Below are positions 8,522 through 17,035 of a stretch of 64,000 nt of DNA, piece after piece. Location: the NCBI GenBank assembly GCA_965662355.1, contig CBFIHP010000002.1, positions 310,001 through 374,000 on the forward strand, in the 5' to 3' direction. This stretch comes from GCA-2683825 sp965662355 (GTDB lineage Bacteria; Planctomycetota; UBA1135; GCA-002686595). The stretch's first letter is position 1. Every line of letters starts with the position of its first letter. Under the pieces are notes generated by a model. That model saw only the letters and a list, made by a program, of their open reading frames with translations, did not search any database and had not been told where the DNA came from. Position numbers and translations under genes: made by a program.

Positions 8522-9217
8522 ATGCTGCGCGTCGTCTCGTTCTTCCTGGTCGTGATCGTTCTTTCCTCGGTAGTCCGGCACCTGCCGATCATCGGGCCGA
8601 TCTTCCAAAGCCTCCATTTCATAGGCTTTTGGCTCATGGCCATCGTGCTTGGGTGGGGTTTGACGAAGTTCGGGGAAAGGGCCCTGGTGCGCCGCCGGGG
8701 CGCATCCGAGGTCCGACGGCTGGGGTCGGTCGCTACGCCCCACAACCGCGGCAAGCTCGGCAGCCTGCTCCTGGGGCAGGGGCGAATTCGCCAGGCCTTG
8801 CCCCACCTCGCGGCCGCCGCCGCGGGCGAGCCCGAGGTCGCCGAATGGGCCTATCGCAGTGGCTGTGCCCACTTGCAGCTGGGCCAGCTCGACGAGGCCG
8901 AGACGGCCCTGCGCCGGGCGACCGAGCTGGACGAGGAATATGCCTATGGCAAGGCCCTCCTGCGGCTCGCGGAAACGTTCTCGAAGCAGAGAAACCACGC
9001 GGGGGTCCTGGTGTGCCTCGCGCGCCAGGAACGCAACCACGGACCGACCCCCGAGAACGCCTACCGGCGCGGCGTGGCACAGAAGCGACTCGGCCAGCGC
9101 GATCTCGCCCGGGCCTCGTTCGACGAGGTCCAACGACTCTCCGCCGAAGCCGCGCAATTCAAACGCCGCGAAGCGGGCATGTGGGCCGTGCGGGCACGCT
9201 TCGCGGCAATGTTCTAG
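8522..9217 (+). CDS. Membrane-anchored TPR protein
   Basis: A 231-residue protein. Two hydrophobic segments (about 3-25 and 30-46) anchor the N terminus. From about residue 75 there are three or more tetratricopeptide-like helix pairs, for example LGSLLLGQGRIRQALPHLAAA, YRSGCAHLQLGQLDEAETAL and YRRGVAQKRLGQRDLARASF, with the usual Gly/Ala/Tyr spacing. TPR repeats bind protein partners; which ones is unknown. It starts 43 bp from the divergent lpxB start and its stop overlaps the stop of the converging ABC permease gene by 4 bp. Confidence 0.75.
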   Translation: MLRVVSFFLVVIVLSSVVRHLPIIGPIFQSLHFIGFWLMAIVLGWGLTKFGERALVRRRGASEVRRLGSVATPHNRGKLGSLLLGQGRIRQALPHLAAAAAGEPEVAEWAYRSGCAHLQLGQLDEAETALRRATELDEEYAYGKALLRLAETFSKQRNHAGVLVCLARQERNHGPTPENAYRRGVAQKRLGQRDLARASFDEVQRLSAEAAQFKRREAGMWAVRARFAAMF

Positions 9218-9975
9218 GGCAAACGCCTCTGGAAGGCGTAGACCGAAGCTCCGAAGAAGAGTGCGCTGACGAGAAAGAGGGGTCCACAAATCACCAGGTC
9301 GAGGCCGTTCTTGTCGGCGATGTTCACGAACACCTCGATGTCGGCCAGGCGGTAGAAAGAGTAGTGGGTCACGACCTTGATCATGTAGATCGCGAATTGC
9401 AGCGTCGTGATGAAGATGACCACGATGGCGATGCGTGTCGGGTTGTTTCCGATGCAGGAGAAGAAGAAGGTTGCGCTGTAGATGGCGGCGAGGAAGATCG
9501 ACTGATGCACCGAGCCCCACAGGTAGGGGGCCAAGAGCTCGACTTCGCCGATCTGTTCCGCGAGTGCCGGGATCGTCAAGGAGCTGGCGAAAATCGGGAC
9601 ACACAGTGCGACCAATCCCGCGAAGTAGCGCTCGCTGAGGATGCGCAAGCGCGAGTAGGGGCGAGCCAATAGCATCTCCAGGGTTCCCCGGTGGGCTTCC
9701 CCCGCAACCGCACCGACCGCGAAGAGCACCGCGGCCGCGGTGCCCAGTGTGTTGCAGCCCTTGAAGAAGTGCTGACCCGCGATGTAGCCCAGTACGCCGG
9801 CGTCCTCGATGTGGTCGATCAGCTCGGCCAGGGATGGGATCGGTGCCGCCAGGGCACGCAGCTTGTCGACGTTGGCCTCGAAGTTGGGCCAGTAGAGAAT
9901 GGCAGCGACCAACATCACCTGCAGGATGATGTACTCGCCCAGGGCGTAGAGGGTCAGATGCTTCCAGCGCCCCAT
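9214..9975 (-). CDS. ABC-2 type transporter permease
   Basis: A 253-residue integral membrane protein with about six hydrophobic segments (around 12-28, 78-95, 118-138, 155-180, 182-200, 228-247). The segment VGAVAGEAHRGTLEMLLARPYSRLRI is the classical ABC-2 permease signature between helices, where the cytoplasmic loop touches the ATPase. Between helices 1 and 2 is a periplasmic stretch of about 35 residues. The ATG overlaps the ATPase stop as TGATG, so the two form one exporter of the GldF/NosY/DrrB kind. The substrate is unknown. Confidence 0.88.
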   Translation of the reverse strand: MGRWKHLTLYALGEYIILQVMLVAAILYWPNFEANVDKLRALAAPIPSLAELIDHIEDAGVLGYIAGQHFFKGCNTLGTAAAVLFAVGAVAGEAHRGTLEMLLARPYSRLRILSERYFAGLVALCVPIFASSLTIPALAEQIGEVELLAPYLWGSVHQSIFLAAIYSATFFFSCIGNNPTRIAIVVIFITTLQFAIYMIKVVTHYSFYRLADIEVFVNIADKNGLDLVICGPLFLVSALFFGASVYAFQRRLP

Positions 9976-10916
9976 CAGACCCCCTCCGCCCCATAGAGCT
10001 CGCGGTAGAGTTCATGCAGCGAGAGTTCACCGAAGACGACGGAGCTGGGTTCGGGAAGCGAGGAGAGCGAGAGGATGCGGGCGATGGTCTCTTTCGGGGT
10101 GGAGCGCTCCTCGAGAAAGAGGGTTAGTCGCGAGGCGCTCTTCTCGGTGACATCCACTCCGTCGAGGGCTTCAAGCTCCTGCAGCACGCGTGCGAGCTGT
10201 TCCGGTGCGATTTCCTCGGGGAACTGCAGGCGCATGGCTCGTTTGGCCCGACGGCGAATGTCGTTTGCGGCGCTCTCATCGAGAAGCTCGCCGCGACGCA
10301 GAAAGAGCGTCCGTTCGCAGGCCCGATCGACCTCGCCCAGATGGTGCGAGGAGAGAAGCACGGTGGTGCCATTCCTGCGCACGTCCTCTTGCATGATCTC
10401 CAGAACCTCACGGCGCCGCGTCGGGTCGAGGCCCTCGGTCGGCTCGTCGAGGATGCGCACTCTCGTTTTCGGCCCCATGGCCGCGGCGAAGAACAGCTGA
10501 CGCTTCATCCCGTGGCTGTATCCGCGAACCTTGCGCTCGAGTGGCAAGTCCAGCTGATTCGCGATCCCGAGGGCGTGTGGCAAGGCGTCCTCGTCTCGGC
10601 CTCGAACCAGGAAACGCAGGTGCTCGTCGCCAGACAGTTCGCCATAGGGGCGAATCTCTCCAGGCATGTACGTGACGCGCTTGCGAATCTCCGTGCCGTC
10701 CCCTTTCAACGGGATGCCGTCCACCACCGCCGTTCCTCCGTCGGGGCGAACGAGGCCGATCAACATGCGCAGAAACGTACTCTTGCCGCTCCCGTTCGGA
10801 CCGAGCAGTCCCGTGATGCCCCCGGGCCCGAGCGTCAGTTGGAAGGGCTTCACTGCGCGCAACGTTCCAAAGGCGCGCGTGAGTCCATCGACGGAGAGCT
10901 TGCCGCGATCGCTCAC
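9975..10916 (-). CDS. ABC transporter ATP-binding protein
   Basis: A 313-residue ATPase. Walker A GPNGSGKST is at residues 39-47, the signature is YSHGMKRQ (a variant of LSGGQ), and Walker B with the following D-loop is RILDEPTEGLDP. The switch His is in SSHHLGEVD. After the 220-residue ATPase core there is a C-terminal domain typical of drug/lipid exporters. The start is a GTG at 10916 that overlaps the upstream SGNH gene stop as GTGA and begins just before the first strand (KLSVDGLTRAFG); the longer upstream frame is the overlap with that gene. It energises the permease encoded immediately downstream. Confidence 0.9.
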   Translation of the reverse strand: MSDRGKLSVDGLTRAFGTLRAVKPFQLTLGPGGITGLLGPNGSGKSTFLRMLIGLVRPDGGTAVVDGIPLKGDGTEIRKRVTYMPGEIRPYGELSGDEHLRFLVRGRDEDALPHALGIANQLDLPLERKVRGYSHGMKRQLFFAAAMGPKTRVRILDEPTEGLDPTRRREVLEIMQEDVRRNGTTVLLSSHHLGEVDRACERTLFLRRGELLDESAANDIRRRAKRAMRLQFPEEIAPEQLARVLQELEALDGVDVTEKSASRLTLFLEERSTPKETIARILSLSSLPEPSSVVFGELSLHELYRELYGAEGV

Positions 10917-12253
10917 GGCAGCATCCCCAGAGCCTGCATCTGCGGATACACCAGGCGGGCGATGTGTTCGTATCCGTCCCCGGAGAGATGGAAGTCGGGG
11001 GGGGGATCGAGCGGAGCGCCCATTCCCTCGAAGCAAGTGACCTGCTCGGGGAAGCTCAGTTCGTTCCAGTCCTTGCCCGTTTCCCGGGCGCGTTCCTTGG
11101 CTCGCTTCAAAGCAACCTGGATACGCTCGTCCGCGAAGTATGTATCCAGAATGAACTCGGGAGGTGCCTTCTCGACGAGCCGATCGACTCCATCGGCGTA
11201 CCCGCGCATCCAGCCCAAGAGGCTCATGCCATCGAGGCCTAGCTCGGAGAACATCGTCTCCGCCCATTCGAACAGCTTCAGCGCCGGCCAGCCTGGATCG
11301 AGGGTGTCGCCCATGTAGCTCATCAGCGGCTGGTGCACGAAGAACAGCGGGATCTTGCGTTCGTCACATGCCTGGGCAATCGCTGCGAGGGCCTCGCGCG
11401 TGTAGGCGCGGTTGTCCTCGCGCACGTGGGCGAAGGGCACGCGCGGATCCAGATAGGGCGTGGCTCCGGCCTCGACCGCGCGCGCGTGCGTCGTCGCGAT
11501 CCAGCCATACAGATAGCTGAGTCTCCAGAGCGAGCTTCGCAGCGCCGCGGGCAGGGGCAGGAAATCGCGTCGCAACACACCGAGATCGGAGGCGTAGAAG
11601 AAGCCCTCCTGTTCGATGTCGTTCGAATTGAAGTAGAGCAGCACGACGTCCGGGTCCAGAGCGAGACCCTCCTCCAGAAAGGAGAGCGCCTGTTGACCCG
11701 AGTGATAGCCCGGGACGCCCTGATTGATCGCACGCCAGGTGATGCCCGAGCCCAGCTCCTGCTCGCGTTTGCTCGCGCGCCCGGCAAGCCTGGCCACGAG
11801 GGTTTCCTGATCGTCGCACCACATGCCGAAGGCGAACGAGTCACCGATGCACAAGAGCCGCTTTTCCTGCGCTGGCTTGGCCAGCGGAAAGTCCTCGCCC
11901 CGCGTACGGTGGGAACTGACCTGGAAACGCCAGCCGTCCACCTGGCAGCTCGCGCCCGGACGCATGGCGTAGCGGCGCGTGGGATCGGAAACCGGTTCGA
12001 AAATTCGGCTCTGGGACAGGGCGAGCCAACTTCGATGAACCGAGCCCAGGCGCGCCTCGAGCATCCCCTGGCGATGTTCCGTGACCCGTAGTCCGATCTC
12101 CACCAGAAGCGTTCCCAGGGCGATCGAGAACAGAACCGCGAGCAATCGCAGTCGGATCTTGCGCGCGCGGGAGCCCTCTTGGATCTCCTGAGCGGTGCGG
12201 CCGAGCTCGGCCAGGAGCCCCGCGGGCTCTTCGGGTCCTGGATCCAGGGCCAT
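10913..12253 (-). CDS. Membrane-anchored SGNH/GDSL hydrolase
   Basis: A 446-residue protein. One hydrophobic helix (about 32-50, LLAVLFSIALGTLLVEIGL) anchors it, placing the rest in the periplasm. SGNH blocks are visible: CIGDSFAFG (catalytic Ser), NQGVPGYHSGQQ (Gly block), LLYFNSNDIEQ (Asn block) and PDFHLSGDGYEHIA (Asp/His block). This family includes esterases and sugar O-acyl modifying proteins of the AlgJ/AlgX type. It heads a coupled unit with an ABC ATPase and permease, which suggests action on an exported lipid or polysaccharide; that is inference. The ATG at 12253 lies 22 bp from the divergent kinase-like gene start. Confidence 0.8.
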   Translation of the reverse strand: MALDPGPEEPAGLLAELGRTAQEIQEGSRARKIRLRLLAVLFSIALGTLLVEIGLRVTEHRQGMLEARLGSVHRSWLALSQSRIFEPVSDPTRRYAMRPGASCQVDGWRFQVSSHRTRGEDFPLAKPAQEKRLLCIGDSFAFGMWCDDQETLVARLAGRASKREQELGSGITWRAINQGVPGYHSGQQALSFLEEGLALDPDVVLLYFNSNDIEQEGFFYASDLGVLRRDFLPLPAALRSSLWRLSYLYGWIATTHARAVEAGATPYLDPRVPFAHVREDNRAYTREALAAIAQACDERKIPLFFVHQPLMSYMGDTLDPGWPALKLFEWAETMFSELGLDGMSLLGWMRGYADGVDRLVEKAPPEFILDTYFADERIQVALKRAKERARETGKDWNELSFPEQVTCFEGMGAPLDPPPDFHLSGDGYEHIARLVYPQMQALGMLP

Positions 12254-12275
12254 GCGCGGCGAGAATAGGAGTGCC

Positions 12276-13070
12276 GTGAACACGCCGCAAGTCGTACGCG
12301 AACTGAAGCGCGATCTCTTTGGTCGCATCGAGCTCGTCGAGGGCCCGTCCGGGCAGAGAATCCGTCGGGTCGCCAGCAGGAGCTGGAACCCCCTCGTCGG
12401 GCTCCTGGCGCGGATTCTGATGCGTCGTGAACGCCTGGCGCTCCAGCGCCTCGCGGACGTTCCCGGCCTGGCCCGGGTCGCCCTCGATAGGGCATATATC
12501 CAGGCGACTTCCCTGGATGGAACGACACCCCGGGAGCGGGATGTCCTCTTGCGCACGTTTCTCGAGGGCGTTCCGCTCTACGCCACGATGGAATTACCGC
12601 GGGACTTCTTCGAGCGTTTGGAGGATCTCGTCAGCGAGCTCCACGCCCACGGTGTCTGTCACAACGACCTGCACAAAGAGCCCAATGTCCTGGTGAGCCC
12701 GGAGGGCCATCCCCAGCTCGTGGACTTTCAGCTGGCCAGCATCCATGCCGCCCGCGGTCGAACCTTTCGCGTGCGCGTGGCCGAGGACCTGCGTCATGTG
12801 AAAAAGCACCAGCGCTTCTACGAACGTGCCCTCGGCGTCGCCGGCCCCCGCCCCCTTGCACGTCGGGCCTCGATCGGAGCCTGGTTGTGGATGCGCACGG
12901 GCAAGCCGCTCTACAACCTGATCACGCGCCGTATCCTGCGCCTGAGGGCGACAGAAGAACGCCGGCCTCCCGGCGGCCCCTGGCCGGTCTGGACAAGAGC
13001 CCTCGGGCCCCGGCCGAGCTCTTGCGAGGTCGTGCCACGGACCGAGGAGAAGGGCCGCGCTATCGACTAG
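12276..13070 (+). CDS. Kinase-like protein of the Kdo/heptose kinase (InaA/WaaP) type
   Basis: A 264-residue protein with a kinase-like core. The catalytic loop is HND (129-131) followed by Asn137 in HNDLHKEPNVL, and the DFG-like metal site is DFQ (150-152). This arrangement matches the lipopolysaccharide kinase branch better than Ser/Thr kinases, so phosphorylation of a sugar or lipid is more likely than of a protein. The N-terminal nucleotide-binding lobe is short and its Lys is not obvious. The start is taken as GTG 12276 because AGGAG lies 4 bases upstream; an in-frame ATG at 12252 overlaps the divergent gene's start codon. It converges with the amidohydrolase gene with no spacer. Confidence 0.65.
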   Translation: MNTPQVVRELKRDLFGRIELVEGPSGQRIRRVASRSWNPLVGLLARILMRRERLALQRLADVPGLARVALDRAYIQATSLDGTTPRERDVLLRTFLEGVPLYATMELPRDFFERLEDLVSELHAHGVCHNDLHKEPNVLVSPEGHPQLVDFQLASIHAARGRTFRVRVAEDLRHVKKHQRFYERALGVAGPRPLARRASIGAWLWMRTGKPLYNLITRRILRLRATEERRPPGGPWPVWTRALGPRPSSCEVVPRTEEKGRAID

Positions 13071-14309
13071 CTAGCGCACCTCGTCGCTGACCAGCACGCC
13101 CTCGATGAACACACCGATGCAGTGGCTCGTGTACTCGAACGGATCCCCGTCATAGAGCGCGAGATCACCATCCTTGCCGACCTCCAGGGAACCTACCCGA
13201 TCTTCGATTCCGAGCAGCCGTGCCGCGTCGATCGTGATCGCTCCCAGGGCATCCTGAAAGTCCATGCCGTAGGCGGCGGCGATGGCGGCCTCGAACAGGA
13301 CGACGCGTGTCTTCGGGACATAGCTCTCGAAGCCACTCTGTAGTGCGAGCGGAATGTGGGCTTGCTTCAGCTTGGCTGGTGTCTGCATGCTGAGGTTTTC
13401 GCGCTCGCCGGCCGCGCGGAACATCGGCGGATGGCAGATGACGGGGACCTCGGCTTTTCGAATTTCCTCCAGCAGGAGATAGCTCTCGGCGGCTCCGTCG
13501 AGGACGAGGCGCAGCGAGAACTCCTTCGCAAGTCGCAGGGCCGCCTCGATATCGCTCGCACGCTGGGCCGTGATCATCAGGGGCACGCGCCCCTCGAGGA
13601 CCTCGACCAGGGCTTCCTTGGCCAGGTTGCGATCAGGTGCCTCCTTCTCGTCGTCCTTTGCCGCCGCAGATTTCTTCTCTGCATAGAGCTGGGCTTCGAT
13701 GAGCTTGGAGCGCAAGAGCGCCACGGCCTTCGCGCGAGTTCCCGGTGGCTTGCGATCCGCGCCCAGGGCATCGCGACCCAGGGTCGCCGCCAGCATCGCG
13801 TAGGGGCGCACCAGCGCCTCGGCAAGCGTGTCGCCGCGGGTCTTGGCGATCATCGTCTGTCCGGAGATGACCGCACCCGGGCCGTGGCCGGTGTGAATCG
13901 TGGTGACTCCATAACCGCGCACCCAGGCGATCAGGGGCTCACGCGGATTGTAGGCATCGATCGCCCGTAGCTCGGGTTGGACCGGGGCGGAACGCTCCAG
14001 CTGGTCTTGGTCGTGATCGTGATTCAACCATCCGGCCAATCCCACGACGGTGTGGGCGTCGATCAGCCCCGGTGTCACGACCGCGGCTTCGCGCAGCTCG
14101 AGCCCAGCGGGGATCTCGATTTCCGCAGCGGGACCGATCGCCGCGATCTTGCCAGCGCGCACGATGACAATGGCATCGAAGATCGGATCGCCGCTCATGG
14201 TGTAGACGACTCGCCCGCGGACGGCCGCATCCTGGGCGTTCATCGGGATCGCGCTCACGAATGAAGCGGCCAGGGCCGCACACAAGAAACGCAGCGTGGA
14301 TGTTTTCAT
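13071..14309 (-). CDS. Amidohydrolase paralogue lacking metal ligands
   Basis: A 412-residue exported protein (signal peptide ending SAIPMNAQ) with the amidohydrolase layout: an N-terminal beta-sandwich half, a TIM-barrel core and a C-terminal GSLEVGKDGDLALYDGDPF return strand. The metal-binding HxH motif is reduced to DAHTV (His86, Val88). The later barrel His and Asp ligands present in its upstream paralogue are also absent: LMITAQR replaces the His-rich strand and LALQSGFES replaces AFHTDD. It is therefore probably not a metal-dependent hydrolase. The ATG overlaps the stop of the paralogue as ATGA, so the two are made together, possibly as a heteromer. Confidence 0.85.
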   Translation of the reverse strand: MKTSTLRFLCAALAASFVSAIPMNAQDAAVRGRVVYTMSGDPIFDAIVIVRAGKIAAIGPAAEIEIPAGLELREAAVVTPGLIDAHTVVGLAGWLNHDHDQDQLERSAPVQPELRAIDAYNPREPLIAWVRGYGVTTIHTGHGPGAVISGQTMIAKTRGDTLAEALVRPYAMLAATLGRDALGADRKPPGTRAKAVALLRSKLIEAQLYAEKKSAAAKDDEKEAPDRNLAKEALVEVLEGRVPLMITAQRASDIEAALRLAKEFSLRLVLDGAAESYLLLEEIRKAEVPVICHPPMFRAAGERENLSMQTPAKLKQAHIPLALQSGFESYVPKTRVVLFEAAIAAAYGMDFQDALGAITIDAARLLGIEDRVGSLEVGKDGDLALYDGDPFEYTSHCIGVFIEGVLVSDEVR

Positions 14310-15595
14310 CGCGACCCTCCCATCCTGTCGAGCTCCGCAAAATCGACACAGCAGCGCGGATCGAAGTCCGAACCGGCGCCAAAGCCTCCGTTGGCCCACA
14401 GATCGTCCTCGGGTAGGGAGCGATCGAAGACCTTCTTGCCGTCGACCCAGGTCTCGAGCACCTTCGTGTAGACCGAGAGCGGGTCTCCGTCGAGCACGAT
14501 GAAGTCAGCGTCCTTGCCCTGTGCCAGGGTGCCGATGCGATCCCCGAGATCAAGCATACGCGCGGCTTCGATGGTCAGACCCTCGAGGGCCTTGCCGCGG
14601 CTCATTCCGGCCCGCACCGCCAGTGCCGCGGAGCGCAGGAACAGCCGCGAGTCCGTGATCCAATCATCGGTATGAAAGGCCACCGCAGCCCCGGCCCGCT
14701 CCAGGGCGAGACCGTTTCGGAAAAGCAGGTCCTTCGCTTCCAGCTTTCCCCCCGGACTGTCCACGAGGATGATCGAGGAGGGCACGCCGGCGGCAGCGAT
14801 CTCGTCCGCCACCTTCCAGGCATCCGAGACGTGGTGTAGCACCACCCGAAAGTCGAACTCTTCCCGCAGCCGCAACACGGTCAAGATGTCGTCGTGACGG
14901 TGTGTGTGGTGATGCACGATGCGCTTCTTGTCGAGCACCTCGACCAGGGCTTCGAGTGCCAGATCGCGATCGGGCTCGTCCCCCGCGCGCAACTTGTCCC
15001 GATACGCCTGGGCCTCGATGAAACGCTCCCGCACCAGGGCCGCCGATTTGGCTCGCGTTCCAGGGAATGGTGGATCGCGCCTCGAGTTCGTCCCGTTGGC
15101 CATCTTGATCCCTCCGGCAAAGCTCCCGTCCGCGTTGCGAATCGCCAGCTCTCCGATCGTCCCGCCGTCGCGTAACTTCAGATACACGGTTTGCCCGGAG
15201 AGCAAGTGTCCCGAGCCCGGCATGACGTTCGCGACCGTGACCCCACCGGCCTGGGCTCGCTGGAATCCCGAGTCGCGCACATCGATCGCATCGAATATGC
15301 GCACCTCCGGTTGGATCGGCGAAGAGCGATCCCCGCCACTACCGCCCCCGACGTGGGAGTGCGTATCGACCAACCCCGGCATGATCGTCTTGCCCTTGGC
15401 GTCGATTACCTTGGCACCGCTGGGAATGTCGAACGACCCGCTGGCGCCGACGGCCATGATCTTCCCCCCGGAGACGAGTAAGGAACCATCGGGGACCTCG
15501 GGGCCGGAGATCGGAAGAAGCCGGGCTCCCTCGAAGAGGGTGGGGGAGGACTGGGGGGCGCTGAGGAGCAGGGCCAGGAGGGCTAGCAGGTGCAT
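14306..15595 (-). CDS. Exported amidohydrolase, intact metal site
   Basis: A 429-residue protein with a short signal peptide (MHLLALLALLLSAPQS) and the full amidohydrolase pattern: GLVDTHSH (His79, His81), the His-rich strand IVHHHTHRHDD (about 227-236), a further VVLHHVSD (about 251-258), AVAFHTDD (catalytic Asp about 310), and the C-terminal LAQGKDADFIVLDGDP. Related periplasmic enzymes hydrolyse cyclic amides, imides or peptides; the substrate is not predictable. The start at 15595 fits the signal peptide, although the frame is open further upstream. It is coupled by a 4-bp overlap to a paralogue without ligands. Confidence 0.88.
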   Translation of the reverse strand: MHLLALLALLLSAPQSSPTLFEGARLLPISGPEVPDGSLLVSGGKIMAVGASGSFDIPSGAKVIDAKGKTIMPGLVDTHSHVGGGSGGDRSSPIQPEVRIFDAIDVRDSGFQRAQAGGVTVANVMPGSGHLLSGQTVYLKLRDGGTIGELAIRNADGSFAGGIKMANGTNSRRDPPFPGTRAKSAALVRERFIEAQAYRDKLRAGDEPDRDLALEALVEVLDKKRIVHHHTHRHDDILTVLRLREEFDFRVVLHHVSDAWKVADEIAAAGVPSSIILVDSPGGKLEAKDLLFRNGLALERAGAAVAFHTDDWITDSRLFLRSAALAVRAGMSRGKALEGLTIEAARMLDLGDRIGTLAQGKDADFIVLDGDPLSVYTKVLETWVDGKKVFDRSLPEDDLWANGGFGAGSDFDPRCCVDFAELDRMGGSR

Positions 15596-15912
15596 GAGTG
15601 GTTGGTCCCGTGGGCCAGGGGATTCTATGCGCTGGGGGGGCATTTCTATGTGTGCAGCCCGCCGGGCCACTCTCGCTTCGTTGCATATGCAGGGGGAGGC
15701 CCCCATCGCCCTTGGGGTGAGGTGGACGATCGGCACCTGGCGCCCGACTCTCTCAGCCCTTAACGACCGACTCGTTTTGGGGCTAGAACATATGCGCCGA
15801 CTTGAAACGGCGTAGAAATAAGGGGCACATATTCAGCGAAGCTATGCGCAAACCTGGGGACCCCTGAATGATCGTTCCAGACCCGATCCTACCGAGACCC
15901 CATTCCTACCGG
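15596..15912 (-). other. Intergenic region of 317 bp
   Basis: This lies between two tandem minus-strand genes. I see no convincing gene. A 5-bp CGCCG/CGGCG hairpin sits at 15795-15812 without a T tract. On the minus strand TAGAAT (complement of 15622-15627) resembles a -10 element 27 bases before the amidohydrolase start, but no matching -35 is seen. Confidence 0.4.
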
Positions 15913-16725
15913 CTAACGACCCTTCTTCTCACGCGCAATGTCCGACATCCAGTTCGAAACCTTGCTGGGCACTTTCCTGTCCTCGAGGACTGTCGGTGCC
16001 TTGGGCGTGGACAGCAACAGCTCGATGTAGGGATGTCCTCCCGAGAGCAGGTTGGCCCTCTTGACCATTTCCTCGGCGCCGTTCTTGCGCGGCGTGACCA
16101 CGTACGTGGGGAGTCCGTTCAGGTACTCGAGGTCGCTCTTGACATCGAATCCCATGTCCTCGCCACGCGGCGCGAGCAGGGTCAGGGAGATGACGTTTAC
16201 GTCTTTCTTGGCGTGTCTCGCGACGAGGGCGCAACCGGAGCCGTGGCCCACGAGGGACAGGGAGGTCGAGTGGATGGACTTTTGGTCGAGGATCCAGTCC
16301 GAGGCGGCGCGTACATCGCGCATGCCCTGGGCCCAGAGGCTCTTGCGTTGGTCTTCGTCCCCGAGGGTGCCCCAGTCGGCCTTGGTGCTCTTGCTCAGGC
16401 CGTGCCCACGTACGTCGAAAGTCAGGACACCGAAACCCTGTTTGTGCAGCTTGATCGCGATGCTCTCGAGCTCTTCACGGTTCGCGCCGGCGTCGTGCAC
16501 GAGTACCGCTCCGGGGGAGCGCTTTTTTGGCTCGAAGAAAGAACCGGAGAGAACGAGACCGTCGGAGGTCTTGATCTCGATCACCGTGGCCTTGAACGAG
16601 GACTCGGAGCCCGAAGACGCGACGCCGCTCAGCGCGCCAGACGCGCTAGCCGGAGCCGGCGCGGGGGCGTGGTGGGCAGTGATCGGGGCCGCCGTCATCG
16701 CGACCAGGATCAGGGCTCGTTGCAT
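15913..16725 (-). CDS. Exported alpha/beta-hydrolase-like protein, nucleophile Ser replaced
   Basis: A 270-residue protein with a signal peptide (to about residue 17) and an Ala/Pro/Ser-rich linker. It then has the serine aminopeptidase/dienelactone-type alpha/beta-hydrolase pattern: GAVLVHDAGANREE (oxyanion strand-loop), GFGVLTFDVRGHGLS, and SLSLVGHGSGCALVA. In the last segment the nucleophile elbow reads G160-H-G-S-G164, so the expected Ser162 is Gly, with Ser at 163. The acid residue is also not clear, since TPRKNGAEEM replaces the usual GxxD loop. Either the nucleophile has shifted by one or the protein is a non-catalytic relative. Downstream are the paired amidohydrolases, 317 bp away. 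Confidence 0.7.
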   Translation of the reverse strand: MQRALILVAMTAAPITAHHAPAPAPASASGALSGVASSGSESSFKATVIEIKTSDGLVLSGSFFEPKKRSPGAVLVHDAGANREELESIAIKLHKQGFGVLTFDVRGHGLSKSTKADWGTLGDEDQRKSLWAQGMRDVRAASDWILDQKSIHSTSLSLVGHGSGCALVARHAKKDVNVISLTLLAPRGEDMGFDVKSDLEYLNGLPTYVVTPRKNGAEEMVKRANLLSGGHPYIELLLSTPKAPTVLEDRKVPSKVSNWMSDIAREKKGR

Positions 16726-17035
16726 GCGTTAGTACCGAAAGCAGGGGAAGGGGATCTTCCGGAGGTGTAATCGGGTGCGGAAGGTCGGTCCAGAAAAGAA
16801 ACGACGAGCCCGGCCTGGCATAGGCTGGCCTGAAAGCTCGTGGTACCTCCCGGCCAATCTAAGGACAAAGACCCTGCTCGCAAGCTTGAATAGTGAGTCC
16901 TACTGTCTCGGGTACGTAGAAGATCCAAGAATCTGCATCCTTTCTGTCTCCCGTTTGTTCCCCGCTGGCCTACACGCCAACGAGTGACGGGGGAAGGCCT
17001 TCTGAAGTTCCCAGGTGGGGCGCCTACCCCTTGCC
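16726..17035. other. Intergenic region of 310 bp
   Basis: This lies upstream of the alpha/beta-hydrolase-like gene and downstream of the helicase gene, both on the minus strand. A small minus-strand open frame here has no recognisable features. I see no tRNA, repeat or strong hairpin with a T tract. Confidence 0.35.
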
